Assembly (NCBI GenBank): GCA_035260545.1
Contig: DATFUZ010000109.1
Location: 1 to 21,423 of the forward strand
DNA from: DATDDB01 sp035260545
GTDB lineage: Bacteria > Pseudomonadota > Gammaproteobacteria > Burkholderiales > Gallionellaceae
Length of the DNA stretch: 21,423 nt
Direction of reading: 5' to 3'
Shown here: one piece after another, positions 1-8,919 of the stretch
Layout: each line of letters begins with the position of its first letter
Numbering within the stretch: position 1 is the first letter of the stretch
Notes under the pieces: model-generated
The model's database searches: none
The model's input: only the letters and a program-made list of their open reading frames with translations
What the model was told of the DNA's origin: nothing
Position numbers and translations under genes: made by a program

Positions 1-1647
1 GCGCGGGATGCAAACGGCGAGACCCCGCTGCGCGTGGCCGCCGAGCCGGTGGCGAAGATTCTCCTCGCCAGGGGCGCCAGACAGCTGCGAACCCCGAACC
101 CGGGGCAGGGCGATGCGCTGTGCCGGGAAATCGCATCGCGCGCGAACGAGGGCACGCTGGACGGGCTGTTCAAGACGGAAGATATGAACGAGCCTGATCC
201 GTACCCCGATCACCGGTTCGAAGACCGGGGCGTCGGCCGGGGCGAGAGCCCGGACGGTTTCAGGCAGGCGGAATTCGGCGGCACACGGTACCTGCTGGCG
301 ATGGCCGGGGAGGGGCCGCTTTACCTGGCGCGCGTGGGCGAGGGCAACAGCACGGAAACGCTGTGCCATTTCGGGCATCGTGGCGGCAGCGCGAACTATT
401 ACGTCCAGCGCCCCGCGGAGGAAGCGGTTTCGCGCTACCTGCTGGGGAACAACAACTTCGACCTGGACCTGCAGGAACCTCCCGCCCATCTGCCTGCCGA
501 ACTGCCTCGCTGGCTTGCCGCGGGCGCCGAGATCCATGTGGTCTCCGGGTACGGAGTGGGCGCCATGGCACCTGGCGGCGGCGCTGCGCGCAAGGTGGTC
601 AACGTCACCATCCGGCGTCCTGGCAAGAAGGTGCTGCTCGTGCTGAACAGCTTTCAGCAGGTGGAATGGCATGTGACGGCGACAGCCGGCACCCGGCTGG
701 AGGGCATTCTGTTTGCCTCGACTCGCGGCAATCCGCGTAACAAGGCCGACGCCGCGGTGGTTGCCACGGCGCGCGCGTATCGCGTGCGGCTGCCTGACGC
801 GCTCTTCGAGATGGAAAGCCCGGAATTCGCCGGCCTGCTGCGCGAGCTGAACGAATGGTGCGGCGCGCGGCGGGTGGATTCCTTCTTCGGCCGCTATGAC
901 CTGCCCGCGCAGATCGACGTCTCAACCGCCACGCCGGATGACGAACGGCTGAGCGTGGACTATCCTCCGGTGCAGCCAGCGCCCGTGAACATGCGCTTCC
1001 AACTTTACGACGAGACGCTGGCGCCGCAGAAATGGTCCAGCTCGGGTCCCGTGGGAGGCAGCGACGCAAATACGCGGTTTCTGACAACGGGCCGCTTCGC
1101 GCTCGCGCCAGACGGCGCCGCGCTTTACCTCGTGTCCAATGACAGGTTCATGGAAATCAACCTGAAAACGGGCGCGACCAGCCACTTCGCCCTGCCTTCC
1201 GGTTTCCCCCCGCTCTCGGTGACCAGCGACGTCGCCTACGACACGCGGCGCGGAATTGTGGCGGTGGCAACGTATGGCGGCGAGGGATTCATCTACCGCT
1301 TCGACGTCAAATCGCACCGCTGGCTCGATTACCACTCCTTCCAGAATATCGATGTGATGACGCTGGCATATGACCGGCTGGCCGATTGCTACCTGGGCTG
1401 GACCACCGACGGGGCATTGTTGACCATGAAGCCGACCGGCGAGATGGGGGCGCTGAAACCCGTGGCAAAGCAACTGCCCGGCTTCAGCCGCTTCTACCGG
1501 AACATGGCCGAATACGCGCACATTATGCAAATCAGGGCGCACGGCAAAGACATCGCGCTTGCCGGGATGCGGCAGGGCAAGGTGGCGGCCATGTGGTACT
1601 ACGACCTCGACACCGGCAGGGCCGTCCTGACCTACAGGGCAAGATAG
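1..1647 (+). CDS. Ankyrin-repeat protein, 5'-truncated by window edge
   Basis: The frame is open from base 1, and the first visible residues (ARDANGETPLRVAAEPVAKI) match the ankyrin consensus DxNGxTPLxxAA...LLxxGA, so the gene starts upstream of the window. The GTG at 34 lies inside the repeat and is not a credible start. About 548 residues are visible. After the single visible ankyrin repeat comes a long region of unknown fold. Its middle has a hydrophobic strand pattern followed by FQQVEWHV, a layout I associate with beta-sandwich domains. The last ~190 residues contain aromatic, glycine-rich short strands (YLVSNDRFMEIN, GGEGFIYRFDVKSHRW) reminiscent of a beta-propeller. No signal peptide can be judged because the N-terminus is missing. 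The stop lies 24 bp from the stop of the convergent helicase gene. Likely a protein-interaction protein; the specific function is unknown. Confidence 0.8.
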   Translation, partial: ARDANGETPLRVAAEPVAKILLARGARQLRTPNPGQGDALCREIASRANEGTLDGLFKTEDMNEPDPYPDHRFEDRGVGRGESPDGFRQAEFGGTRYLLAMAGEGPLYLARVGEGNSTETLCHFGHRGGSANYYVQRPAEEAVSRYLLGNNNFDLDLQEPPAHLPAELPRWLAAGAEIHVVSGYGVGAMAPGGGAARKVVNVTIRRPGKKVLLVLNSFQQVEWHVTATAGTRLEGILFASTRGNPRNKADAAVVATARAYRVRLPDALFEMESPEFAGLLRELNEWCGARRVDSFFGRYDLPAQIDVSTATPDDERLSVDYPPVQPAPVNMRFQLYDETLAPQKWSSSGPVGGSDANTRFLTTGRFALAPDGAALYLVSNDRFMEINLKTGATSHFALPSGFPPLSVTSDVAYDTRRGIVAVATYGGEGFIYRFDVKSHRWLDYHSFQNIDVMTLAYDRLADCYLGWTTDGALLTMKPTGEMGALKPVAKQLPGFSRFYRNMAEYAHIMQIRAHGKDIALAGMRQGKVAAMWYYDLDTGRAVLTYRAR

Positions 1648-1671
1648 CGCATCGAGGGCGCGGCGCAGGGG

Positions 1672-3630
1672 CTACACGTTTTCCTGCTGTGTCGCCGCAA
1701 AAAACGCCACCGCTTCTTTCTCTTCCCGCGTCCGCTTGAAGGGCGGCAGGCTCTGCCAGATGCGACGGCCGTATTGCTTGGTGATGAGCCGGGTGTCGCA
1801 GATCATCAGCACGCCGCGGTCGGTCTCGTCGCGGATGAGGCGGCCCGCCCCCTGCTTGAGGTTGATGATGGTGCGCGGGAGCTGGTATTCCATGAAGGCG
1901 TTCTTGCCCTGCTTGTTCAGTTCGGCGATGCGCGCGGCGAGCACGGGGTCGTCCGGCGGGGCGAAGGGCAACTTGTCGATGATGACCAGCGAAAGCGCCT
2001 CGCCGCGCACGTCCACCCCTTCCCAGAATGACTGGCTGCCCAGCAGCACGGCATTACCGTGGTCGCGGAAACGTGAAAGCAGCTCATTGCGCGAGCCTTC
2101 GCCCTGCAGCATGAGCGGGTAGTCCAGGCCCTTCCGCTCGAATTCGGCGCTAAGGATTTCGTGCGCGCGCTGCATGGCGCGCAGGCTGGTGAAGAGCAGG
2201 AAGGCGCGCCCTTTGCTCGCTTCGATCAGCGGCAGCGCTGCTTTCACCACAGCCTCGGTATAGCCGGGGCTGTTCGGCTCCGGCATGTCCTGCGGCACAT
2301 AGAGCAGGGCCTGCTCGGGATAGTTGAAGGGGCTGTCCCAGCAGGCGGTGCGCGCGTCGAGCAGGCCCATCTCGTGCTGGTAGTGTCCGAAATTCTGCTT
2401 CACCGCCAGCGTGGCCGAGGTGAAGATCCAGGCGCGCGGATGGCCGCCGATCTGGCGCGCAAAGATCTCGGCAATCGAAAGCGGGGTGGTGTTGAGCTGG
2501 ACGGAATGGTGAAAGACTTCCAGCCATTTCACTGCTGGAGTCTCGTTGGCCTCTTCATCCGTGCCGCCCTGCCAGGCCTTGATCTTCTCCGCCAGTTCCA
2601 GCCCGCGCTGCCAGCATTTCTCCAGGCCCTCGCTGCGCTGGGCCTGGCTTTCCAGAAGGCTGTTGAGGTGGGCGAGCTTTTCGGTGAGGGTGCGCAGATT
2701 GGCGGCAAAGTCCTTCAGGCTGTCGGTGGCGCTCGCGGGCACGCGGCCCTCGCCCTGCTTGAATAGCAGGCGGAAGTCGCGCGCGGCCTTGTCCAGGGCG
2801 TCGGTCGCGGTGGGCAGCGCCGAGAAATCGCGCGCGGATGACAGGCCTTCCAGCCGCGCGTCGCGCGCCAGCTCGGTGAGCTGGGAGGTGGAAAGACTCT
2901 CGCCGAAGAACAGGCTCGCGGTCTCGGGCAACTGGTGCGCCTCGTCGAAGATCACCGTGTTCACCGCCGGCAGCAATTCGGCCACGCCCTCATCGCGCAG
3001 CATCACGTCGGCGAAGAACAGGTGGTGGTTCACCACCACGATGTCGGCCTCCATCGCCTCCTTGCGCGCCTTGAGCACGAAGCATTCCTTGTGCTGGGGG
3101 CATTCCTGCCCCAGGCAGTTCTCGCGGGTGGAGGTCACCTGCGCCCACACCGGCGCATTTTCCGGCACGTCGGCGAGCCCTGAGCGGTCGCCGGATTGCG
3201 TCACCTTGGCATACTTGGCGATCTTGGCCAGGTGGCGCGTGTCCTCACGGGTGACGAAGCGCCCTTCGGACTGGGCGCGCTCCAGGTGGTAGTGGCAGAC
3301 GTAGTTCGCCCGCCCCTTGAGCAGCGCCACCGAAACCGGGGCCTTCAGCGCATCGCGCACCGTGGGCAGGTCTTTCTGAAACAACTGGTCCTGCAGGTTC
3401 TTGGTGCCGGTGGAGATGATCACCTTGCCGCCGCCGAGCAAGGCGGGCACCAGATAGGCGAAGGTCTTGCCGGTGCCGGTGCCGGCCTCGGCCACCAGGA
3501 TTGCGTTGTCGTGTATGGCTCCCATCACCGCGAGCGCCATCTCGCGCTGCTGCGCGCGCGGGCGGAAACCAGGAACCTCTTCGGCAAGCGGGCTCTGGTC
3601 GGAGAAAAAGCGTTCTACTTCGGCGGACAC
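1672..3630 (-). CDS. yoaA: ATP-dependent DNA helicase, DinG/YoaA family (XPD-like, Fe-S)
   Basis: A 652-residue superfamily 2 helicase, close in length to E. coli YoaA. Visible motifs are Walker A AEAGTGTGKT (residues 47-56), DEAH box (229-232), and the C-terminal motif QGAGRLIR that carries the arginine finger. Four cysteines, C112, C172, C177 and C183, sit between Walker A and the DEAH box, where XPD/DinG-type enzymes bind a 4Fe-4S cluster. The family unwinds DNA 5' to 3' and acts in DNA repair and replication-fork processing. The start is GTG at 3628-3630. It is the only start codon in this frame before an upstream stop, although no clear Shine-Dalgarno sequence precedes it. The gene converges on the ankyrin gene and diverges from the TMEM175 gene. 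DinG rather than YoaA is possible; the iron-sulfur helicase call itself is firm. Confidence 0.93.
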   Translation of the reverse strand: MSAEVERFFSDQSPLAEEVPGFRPRAQQREMALAVMGAIHDNAILVAEAGTGTGKTFAYLVPALLGGGKVIISTGTKNLQDQLFQKDLPTVRDALKAPVSVALLKGRANYVCHYHLERAQSEGRFVTREDTRHLAKIAKYAKVTQSGDRSGLADVPENAPVWAQVTSTRENCLGQECPQHKECFVLKARKEAMEADIVVVNHHLFFADVMLRDEGVAELLPAVNTVIFDEAHQLPETASLFFGESLSTSQLTELARDARLEGLSSARDFSALPTATDALDKAARDFRLLFKQGEGRVPASATDSLKDFAANLRTLTEKLAHLNSLLESQAQRSEGLEKCWQRGLELAEKIKAWQGGTDEEANETPAVKWLEVFHHSVQLNTTPLSIAEIFARQIGGHPRAWIFTSATLAVKQNFGHYQHEMGLLDARTACWDSPFNYPEQALLYVPQDMPEPNSPGYTEAVVKAALPLIEASKGRAFLLFTSLRAMQRAHEILSAEFERKGLDYPLMLQGEGSRNELLSRFRDHGNAVLLGSQSFWEGVDVRGEALSLVIIDKLPFAPPDDPVLAARIAELNKQGKNAFMEYQLPRTIINLKQGAGRLIRDETDRGVLMICDTRLITKQYGRRIWQSLPPFKRTREEKEAVAFFAATQQENV

Positions 3631-3768
3631 GGGCGGCGTTTCGGGGTGAGCAGGGCGGTGGATTTCGGGCCGGGCTGCGGTTATAGTAAAGAGGCAATTT
3701 TACGCGATGGCGGGCGTTTAGGCGATGGCAAGCGCCAGGGCTTGCTGGATTCGAAATGAGGGGATTCC

Positions 3769-4347
3769 ATGGGCAAGACGCGTCTGGAGGCATTCAGCGA
3801 CGGGGTAATCGCCATCATCATCACCATCATGGTGCTGGAGCTCAAGGTGCCGCACGGCACCGGCTGGCAGGCGCTTCATCCCGTGCTCCCGGTCTTTCTG
3901 AGCTATGTGCTCAGCTTCGTCTATCTGGCGATTTACTGGAACAATCATCACCACATGCTGCATACCGTGGAGCGCATCAGCGGCGGCACCCTGTGGGCAA
4001 ACATGCATCTGCTGTTCTGGCTGTCGCTGATTCCGTTCGTGACCGGCTGGATGGGCGAAAACCATTTCGCCTCGCTGCCGGTGGCGCTGTATGGCGTGGT
4101 GCTGCTGTTCGCGGCCATCGCCTACTGGATTCTGCAGCAGCGCATCATCGCCGCCGGCGGCGGCAACAAGGCGCTGCTCGCGCGGGCGGTGGGCAGGGAT
4201 TTCAAGGGCAAGGTGTCGCCGCTGATATACGGCGTCGCGATTCCCACCGCCTTCTGGAGCCACTGGCTGGCTGGCGCGTTCTATATACTCGTCGCCGTCA
4301 TGTGGCTGATTCCAGACCGCCGTATCGAGCGCGTCGTCGAGAAATGA
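3769..4347 (+). CDS. TMEM175/DUF1211 family membrane protein
   Basis: A 192-residue polytopic membrane protein with about six hydrophobic segments. The N-terminal helix carries the family signature R-x-x-x-F-S-D-G (R5...FSDG 9-12), followed by a hydrophobic run. In the TMEM175 family this FSD motif marks the pore-lining first helix of a potassium-permeable channel, and bacterial members are single-unit six-helix proteins of about this size. A conserved-looking NNHHHMLH segment follows the third hydrophobic stretch. The start is ATG 3769 with GAGGGG a few bases upstream. It is transcribed away from the helicase gene. Channel activity is inferred from the family; transport was not deduced from residues other than the signature. 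Confidence 0.88.
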   Translation: MGKTRLEAFSDGVIAIIITIMVLELKVPHGTGWQALHPVLPVFLSYVLSFVYLAIYWNNHHHMLHTVERISGGTLWANMHLLFWLSLIPFVTGWMGENHFASLPVALYGVVLLFAAIAYWILQQRIIAAGGGNKALLARAVGRDFKGKVSPLIYGVAIPTAFWSHWLAGAFYILVAVMWLIPDRRIERVVEK

Positions 4348-4374
4348 GGCGGGGGCGGGCCGCCGCCTTCCGGG

Positions 4375-4403
4375 GTGGAAGGCATTGGGCGCAAGCGTAT
4401 AAT
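4375..4403 (+). promoter_or_regulatory. Candidate sigma-70 promoter for the BamE-like lipoprotein gene
   Basis: A perfect -10 hexamer TATAAT lies at 4398-4403. Seventeen bases upstream is GTGGAA (4375-4380), which matches only three of six -35 positions. Transcription would start near 4410, leaving a leader of about 94 nt before ATG 4504. The -10 is convincing and the -35 weak, so this is a tentative call. Confidence 0.45.
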
Positions 4404-4503
4404 GCAACTGTCGGTCGCGCGGCGCGCTCCGGCATCGGAGGGAGATATGCGCCGCAGTCGTTGTAATGTCTTCTCAATCTTCGAGTTATGGAGGGAACTG
4501 TCC

Positions 4504-4839
4504 ATGTCACGATTTTTTCGCGTCACCGCCGTCCTGCTGCTGGTTTCCTTGCTTGCCGCCTGCGGCACCTTCCAGGTAGGCCATGATTTCGATGTGGGCA
4601 TCTTCGCCGCCAAGATCCAGCCCGGCGTCACCACTGAGGCGCAGGTGCGCTCCTGGCTGGGCGAGCCTTCCGGGGTGGGGGTCGCCATGGAAGCGGACGG
4701 CACCCGTTATGACCAGTGGAACTACTACTATGCCGAGGGCCAGATGCAGAACATGAACAACACCAGGATGAAGATCCTGCAGGTCAAGTTCGACAAGCAG
4801 GGCAGGGTCCACAGCTATAACTGGTCCGCCTCCAAATAA
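4504..4839 (+). CDS. SmpA/OmlA (BamE)-like outer-membrane lipoprotein
   Basis: A 111-residue precursor. ATG 4504 is chosen because GAGGG (4491-4495) lies 8 nt upstream and because the protein then begins with a compact lipoprotein signal ending in the lipobox LAAC, with lipidated Cys20. An upstream in-frame start at 4375 would bury this signal. The mature part has the BamE/SmpA pattern: an IQPGVTTEAQVRSWLGEPS segment (helix start, then the L-G-x-P turn), followed by beta strands with WNYYYAEG. BamE proper helps assemble outer-membrane beta-barrels. This short paralogue could instead be one of the many BamE-fold lipoproteins of unknown role, so no gene symbol is given. Confidence 0.8.
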   Translation: MSRFFRVTAVLLLVSLLAACGTFQVGHDFDVGIFAAKIQPGVTTEAQVRSWLGEPSGVGVAMEADGTRYDQWNYYYAEGQMQNMNNTRMKILQVKFDKQGRVHSYNWSASK

Positions 4840-4879
4840 GACGCGTGAATCTGAAACGCGAAGCGCCCTGAGGGAGGCC

Positions 4880-5332
4880 ATGCAGATATACGTGGACGCG
4901 GATGCGTGCCCCAGGGTGATCAAGGAGATCCTGTACCGCGCAGCGGAGCGCCTGCAGATTTCGCTGACCCTGGTGGCGAACAGCGGGCTGAATTGCCCGC
5001 CATCGCGCTATATCCGCGCCATGCAGGTGCCTCATGGCTTTGACGTGGCGGACAACAAGATCGCGCAGATGGTCGCGCCGGGCGATCTGGTGATTACCGC
5101 CGACATTCCGCTGGCGTCGGACGTGATCGCACGCGGCGGCCATGCGCTGAATCCGCGCGGGGAGCTCTACACCCGGGATAACATCGAGGAGCGGCTGACC
5201 ATGCGCAATTTCATGGAAGGCCTGCGCGGCAGCGGAGTGGAAACGGGCGGTCCGCCCGCGCTTACGCAGTCCGACCGCCAGGCCTTCGCGAATCAACTGG
5301 ACAGATTCCTGGCGAGGAGCATGAACAGGTAG
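4880..5332 (+). CDS. yaiI: YaiI/YqxD family protein (UPF0178, DUF188)
   Basis: A 150-residue soluble protein of the family's usual length. The N-terminus IYVDADACPR with its two aspartates, the following VANSG, and the block DNKIAQMVAPGDLVITADIPLA are hallmarks of the UPF0178 family, which has a PIN-like fold with clustered acidic residues. HALNPRGELYT and the RNFMEGLR stretch are also typical. The biochemical role of the family is not established, and nuclease activity would be inference from the fold. The start is ATG 4880 with AGGGAGG immediately upstream. It follows the lipoprotein gene by 40 bp and may be co-transcribed. Confidence 0.93.
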   Translation: MQIYVDADACPRVIKEILYRAAERLQISLTLVANSGLNCPPSRYIRAMQVPHGFDVADNKIAQMVAPGDLVITADIPLASDVIARGGHALNPRGELYTRDNIEERLTMRNFMEGLRGSGVETGGPPALTQSDRQAFANQLDRFLARSMNR

Positions 5333-5420
5333 CGCCGGGGTGTTCTCCGGGCTGCTGTTGTCGGCCAACTGCCGTTGTCGGCGGTTGGCCTTTGTTGGCA
5401 AACTTGGGGGGGAGGGCGCG

Positions 5421-6953
5421 GTGCTGATGGTTTCCCTGATCCTGGCGGCGGCGCTGACCGCCGCCATTTTCTATATCGTGCGCATGCGCGGCATGCTCGC
5501 ACAGGACACCGCCGAGCGCGCCCGCTCCGCGCAGCGCGAGGACATCCGCAACCATGTCCTGGAGCTGCTGGCGCAGGGCGCGCCGCGCAAGCGCGTGCTC
5601 AACGCCATCGTGGGCAAGGTCGAGCAGGAGCGGCCCGATCTCCTGTGCAGCATCCTGCTGGCCGATGGCGAAGGCAAGTATCTGTACACGGGTGCTGCAC
5701 CCAGCCTGCCGGATTCCTATAACGAGGCGGTGACCGGATCGGAGATTGCCATGGGCGTGGCTGCCTTTGGTACGGCGGCCTTCACCGGGCAGCGCGAAAT
5801 CACCGGGGACATCTCATCCCATCCTTACTGGGCGGACTACCGCGAGGCTGCGGCTGCGGCCGGGCTGGCTTCCTGCTGGGCGGACGTGATCCGCTTCGCG
5901 GATGGGAAGGCGCTTGGCGTGATTGCCGTCTACCACCGCGAGCCGCACCTGCCGGACGCGGCCGAGATCCGCATCGTGGAGCAGGCCGCGAACCTCACCG
6001 AGATCGCGCTGGGGCGCAGCCATGCGGACCAGGCATTGCGCGAGCACGAGCAGATGCTTTTCGACATCCTGGAAAACGTGAGCGCGCATATTTACATGAA
6101 GGACAGGGAAGGGCGCTATCTTTTCGCAAACCGCCCCTTGCGCGAGCGTCTGGCAGCACCCATGGAGGAGATCGTGGGCTATGACGACAGCAAGTTCTTC
6201 ACGGCGGACGATGCCGCCGCCATGCGCGAGTGCGAGATGCGCGTGCTGCGCGAGGGCGAGCCGCAGGAAGTGGATGAGGAACTGGTCAACCTATTCAGCG
6301 GCACGACCCAGGTGTTTTTCACCGTGCGCATCCCCCTGGTGCGCGAAGACAGCAGTATCTATGCCCTGTGCGGCATCTCGACCGACATCAGCAAGCGCAA
6401 GGATGTCGAGGAGCACATGCAGCACATGGCGCAATACGATAACCTCACCCACCTGCCCAACCGTGCGCTGTTCGAGGACAGGCTGAGGCTGGCGCTGGCC
6501 ACTGCGCAGCGCAACAGCGCCCGGCTGGCGCTGATGTTCATCGACCTGGACCGCTTCAAGCCGGTGAATGACAACTATGGCCATGCAGTGGGCGACCTGC
6601 TGCTGAAGGAAGTCGCCCAGCGCCTGCAGGACTGCCTGCGCGAATCCGACACGGCCGCGCGCGTGGGCGGCGATGAATTCGTGGTCCTGCTGCCGCTGGT
6701 AGAAACGGAGGCGGACGCCGAACTGGTGGCGGGCAAGATACTGGCCGCGCTCAACCGCCCCTTCCGCATTGCCGGCCACCGGCTGGACATCGGCGGCAGC
6801 ATAGGCGTGGCGGTGTTCCCGGACCATGGCGAGGAAGAGCATGTGCTGGTGAAAAGCGCGGACATCGCCATGTACCACGCCAAGAAGAGCGGGCGCAACA
6901 ACATCAAGCTCTATCACGTCGGCTTGCAGGAGCAGGCGAAGCAGGCAGGCTGA
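5421..6953 (+). CDS. Membrane GAF-PAS-GGDEF diguanylate cyclase
   Basis: A 510-residue sensor that makes cyclic di-GMP from two GTP. The order is: one N-terminal transmembrane segment (residues ~2-20), a GAF-type domain (~33-190), a PAS domain (~205-325, with YMKDREGRYLFANR), and a GGDEF domain (~335-500). The catalytic GGDEF is intact at 416-420. The RxxD product-inhibition site is RESD at 407-410, exactly five residues before GGDEF, so an active and feedback-inhibited enzyme is expected. GTG 5421 is preferred over the longer GTG at 5340 because GGAGG (5411-5415) sits 5 nt upstream and the membrane segment then starts the protein; ATG 5427 is an alternative. The ligands of the GAF and PAS domains are unknown. 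There is no EAL domain. Confidence 0.92.
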   Translation: MLMVSLILAAALTAAIFYIVRMRGMLAQDTAERARSAQREDIRNHVLELLAQGAPRKRVLNAIVGKVEQERPDLLCSILLADGEGKYLYTGAAPSLPDSYNEAVTGSEIAMGVAAFGTAAFTGQREITGDISSHPYWADYREAAAAAGLASCWADVIRFADGKALGVIAVYHREPHLPDAAEIRIVEQAANLTEIALGRSHADQALREHEQMLFDILENVSAHIYMKDREGRYLFANRPLRERLAAPMEEIVGYDDSKFFTADDAAAMRECEMRVLREGEPQEVDEELVNLFSGTTQVFFTVRIPLVREDSSIYALCGISTDISKRKDVEEHMQHMAQYDNLTHLPNRALFEDRLRLALATAQRNSARLALMFIDLDRFKPVNDNYGHAVGDLLLKEVAQRLQDCLRESDTAARVGGDEFVVLLPLVETEADAELVAGKILAALNRPFRIAGHRLDIGGSIGVAVFPDHGEEEHVLVKSADIAMYHAKKSGRNNIKLYHVGLQEQAKQAG

Positions 6954-7004
6954 CCTCAGTTGAGGCAACGAGCAGCACCATCCGGGCGGGAAAGGAGTAC
7001 GGCC

Positions 7005-7541
7005 ATGGCAAAGAAACCGGTTGCGCTTTCCGATGTGTATCAGATACTCGAGCCCGGCCCGGTGGTGATGGTCACCACCGCGCACAAGGGCCATGCCAAC
7101 ATCATGACCATGACCTGGCACACGATGATGGAATTCACCCCGCCGCTGGTCGGCTGCGTCATCAGCGGGCGCAACCACAGCTTCGATGCGCTGGTGGCGA
7201 CGCGGCAGTGCGTGATCAACGTGGCCGAGGCGAAGCTTGCGAAACAGGTGGTGGGCGTGGGCAATTGCCATGGCAAGAAGATCGACAAGTTCAAGAAGTT
7301 CAAACTCACGCCGGAGGAGGCAGCGGAGGTGACGCCGCCCCTGATCGCCGAATGCTACGCCAACCTGGAATGCCGCGTGTATGACGCACGCCTCGTAAAC
7401 AAATACAATTTCTTCGTGCTGGAGGTGGTGCAGGCCTGGATAGACCCTAAAGTGAAGGTGCCGCGTACGCTGCACCACAGGGGCTGGGGCGTGTTCGAGG
7501 TGACGGGCGAGATTATCAAGCTGCGATCCAGGGCGGCGTGA
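7005..7541 (+). CDS. Flavin reductase-like (FMN-binding split-barrel) protein
   Basis: A 178-residue protein with the layout of the flavin-reductase-like family: an N-terminal strand PVVMVTTAHKGHANIMTMTW, then PPLVGCVISGRNHSFDAL, CVINVAEAKLAKQVVGVG, and a C-terminal FFVLEVVQAWIDP segment. The family binds FMN and often supplies reduced flavin to a partner oxygenase, although some members act as flavoredoxins. ATG 7005 has AAGGAG at 6992-6997. It lies 51 bp after the GGDEF gene and 43 bp before the ABM-domain gene. That supports a shared transcript and possibly a reductase/oxygenase pairing. The substrate is unknown. Confidence 0.85.
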   Translation: MAKKPVALSDVYQILEPGPVVMVTTAHKGHANIMTMTWHTMMEFTPPLVGCVISGRNHSFDALVATRQCVINVAEAKLAKQVVGVGNCHGKKIDKFKKFKLTPEEAAEVTPPLIAECYANLECRVYDARLVNKYNFFVLEVVQAWIDPKVKVPRTLHHRGWGVFEVTGEIIKLRSRAA

Positions 7542-7584
7542 AGGGGCGGCGCGAGCGTTTTCAATTAAGAAAGGGGGCAGGTTG

Positions 7585-7881
7585 ATGTACGTCGTGATAT
7601 TTCGTGCCAGGGTGCGCATGCTGGATGAGGACTATGGGCCGGTGGCGCGGCGCATGCGCGAGCTGGCGCTGGGCGAATTCGGCTGTCTGGAATTCCATAC
7701 GGTGAGCGAGGGGCGGGACGAGGTGTCGCTTTCTTACTGGCCGGGCGAGCAGCACATCCGTGCCTGGAAAATGCATCCCGAACATGTGCTGGCGCAGCAG
7801 GGCGGGCGCGAGCGCTGGTACGAGTCGTACAGCGTGCAGGTGGCGGAAATCACCCGCGAGTACCATGGCGCGGGCGCGTGA
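7585..7881 (+). CDS. Antibiotic biosynthesis monooxygenase (ABM)-fold protein
   Basis: A 98-residue dimeric alpha-beta barrel type protein. Signs of the ABM family are the opening strand YVVIFRARVR, the helix with MRELA, the central strand GCLEFHTVSEG, the SLSYWP strand, the AWKMHPEH helix and the closing strand YESYSVQVAEI. Members include cofactor-free monooxygenases, haem-degrading enzymes and proteins of unknown role, and the fold alone does not decide among them. The start is ATG 7585, after AGGGGG at about 7572-7577; TTG 7582 would add one residue. The flavin reductase-like gene just upstream may be a functional partner. Confidence 0.8.
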   Translation: MYVVIFRARVRMLDEDYGPVARRMRELALGEFGCLEFHTVSEGRDEVSLSYWPGEQHIRAWKMHPEHVLAQQGGRERWYESYSVQVAEITREYHGAGA

Positions 7882-8019
7882 GCCTATGGCCTCCAGGCTG
7901 GAACCGGTTGATGCAATTGCGGTTATCGCCGATGTTTGGCACACTGGGACGCCGCGCTGCTTATGCGCGGGGCATGAACAGGTGTCGCGACGTGCGGAAA
8001 CTCCAGAGGATGCCGGCAT

Positions 8020-8919
8020 TTGAAAGAGCCAGCAGATGACATAGATCGCGTTCTGCCTATCCAGAACGCGATGGATGTGTTGCCCAGCCCGATCTTTGTC
8101 AAGGACAGGGCAGGGCGTTACATTGCCTGTAACCGGGCGTTTGCGGACTACATCGGCCTGTCCCGCTCGCAAATACTCGGCGCCACCGTGCATGATGTCG
8201 CGCCGCCCGAGCTGGCCGCGGTCTATGAGAAGGCCGACCGCGAACTGATGGAGCGGGGCGGCACGCAGACCTACGAAACCAACGTCCGCTACGCGGACGG
8301 CAGCTACCACGATGTGATGTTCTTCAAGTCCGTTTTCTGCGATGAAAATGGCGAGGCCGAAGGGATCTCCGGTGTGATATTCGATATCACCGAGCGCAAG
8401 CGCCTGGAGCGGGAGCTGGCGCATGCGGCGCGCGAGGACTTTCTTACCGGCACCCTGAACCTGCGCACTTTCTATGATCTGGCGAACCAGGAGTTTGCCC
8501 GCTACAAGCGCCAGGCGTCTGCATTTTCCCTGCTGCTGGTGGATATGGACCGGTTCAAGGAGATCAACGATACGCTGGGTCACGAAGCCGGGGATGAGGC
8601 CTTGCGCGTCTTCGTCAAGACGGTCAAGGCCGGTCTGCGCGAACAGGACATATTCGCGCGCACCGGGGGGGACGAATTCCGGATTCTTCTGCCCGGGTCT
8701 TCGCTGACCGGCGCCGCGCAGTTCGCCGAGCGCATACGCGCCGCGGTGGGCCGGGCGGTCGTCGACACGCCCAACGGTTCGGTCAAGCTGACGATAAGCA
8801 TCGGGCTGACCGGGAGCCAGCCCAAAGACCAGGGCATCGACGACGTCGTGCGCCGCGCCGACGCTGCGCTTTACGAGGCCAAGGCGGCGGGGCGCAATTG
8901 CGTGCGGACCAGCACGTGA
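8020..8919 (+). CDS. PAS-GGDEF diguanylate cyclase, soluble
   Basis: A 299-residue protein without a membrane segment. Residues ~12-125 form a PAS domain with its PAC tail (PIFVKDRAGRYIACNRAF, then GISGVIFDITERKRLE), and residues ~135-297 form a GGDEF domain. The catalytic GGDEF is at 216-220 and the RxxD inhibitory site REQD at 207-210, so it should be active and product-inhibited. The start TTG 8020 is chosen because AGAGGA (8005-8010) lies 9 nt upstream; the next in-frame ATG (8071) has no ribosome site and would clip the start of the PAS domain. A 138-bp gap separates it from the ABM gene, so it may have its own promoter. The last bases overlap the hydrolase start. Confidence 0.92.
   Translation: MKEPADDIDRVLPIQNAMDVLPSPIFVKDRAGRYIACNRAFADYIGLSRSQILGATVHDVAPPELAAVYEKADRELMERGGTQTYETNVRYADGSYHDVMFFKSVFCDENGEAEGISGVIFDITERKRLERELAHAAREDFLTGTLNLRTFYDLANQEFARYKRQASAFSLLLVDMDRFKEINDTLGHEAGDEALRVFVKTVKAGLREQDIFARTGGDEFRILLPGSSLTGAAQFAERIRAAVGRAVVDTPNGSVKLTISIGLTGSQPKDQGIDDVVRRADAALYEAKAAGRNCVRTST

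Noticed and set aside
6291..7619. Long minus-strand open frame of 442 codons
   Set aside because: It lies opposite the well-supported GGDEF and flavin reductase-like genes and has no recognisable domain.
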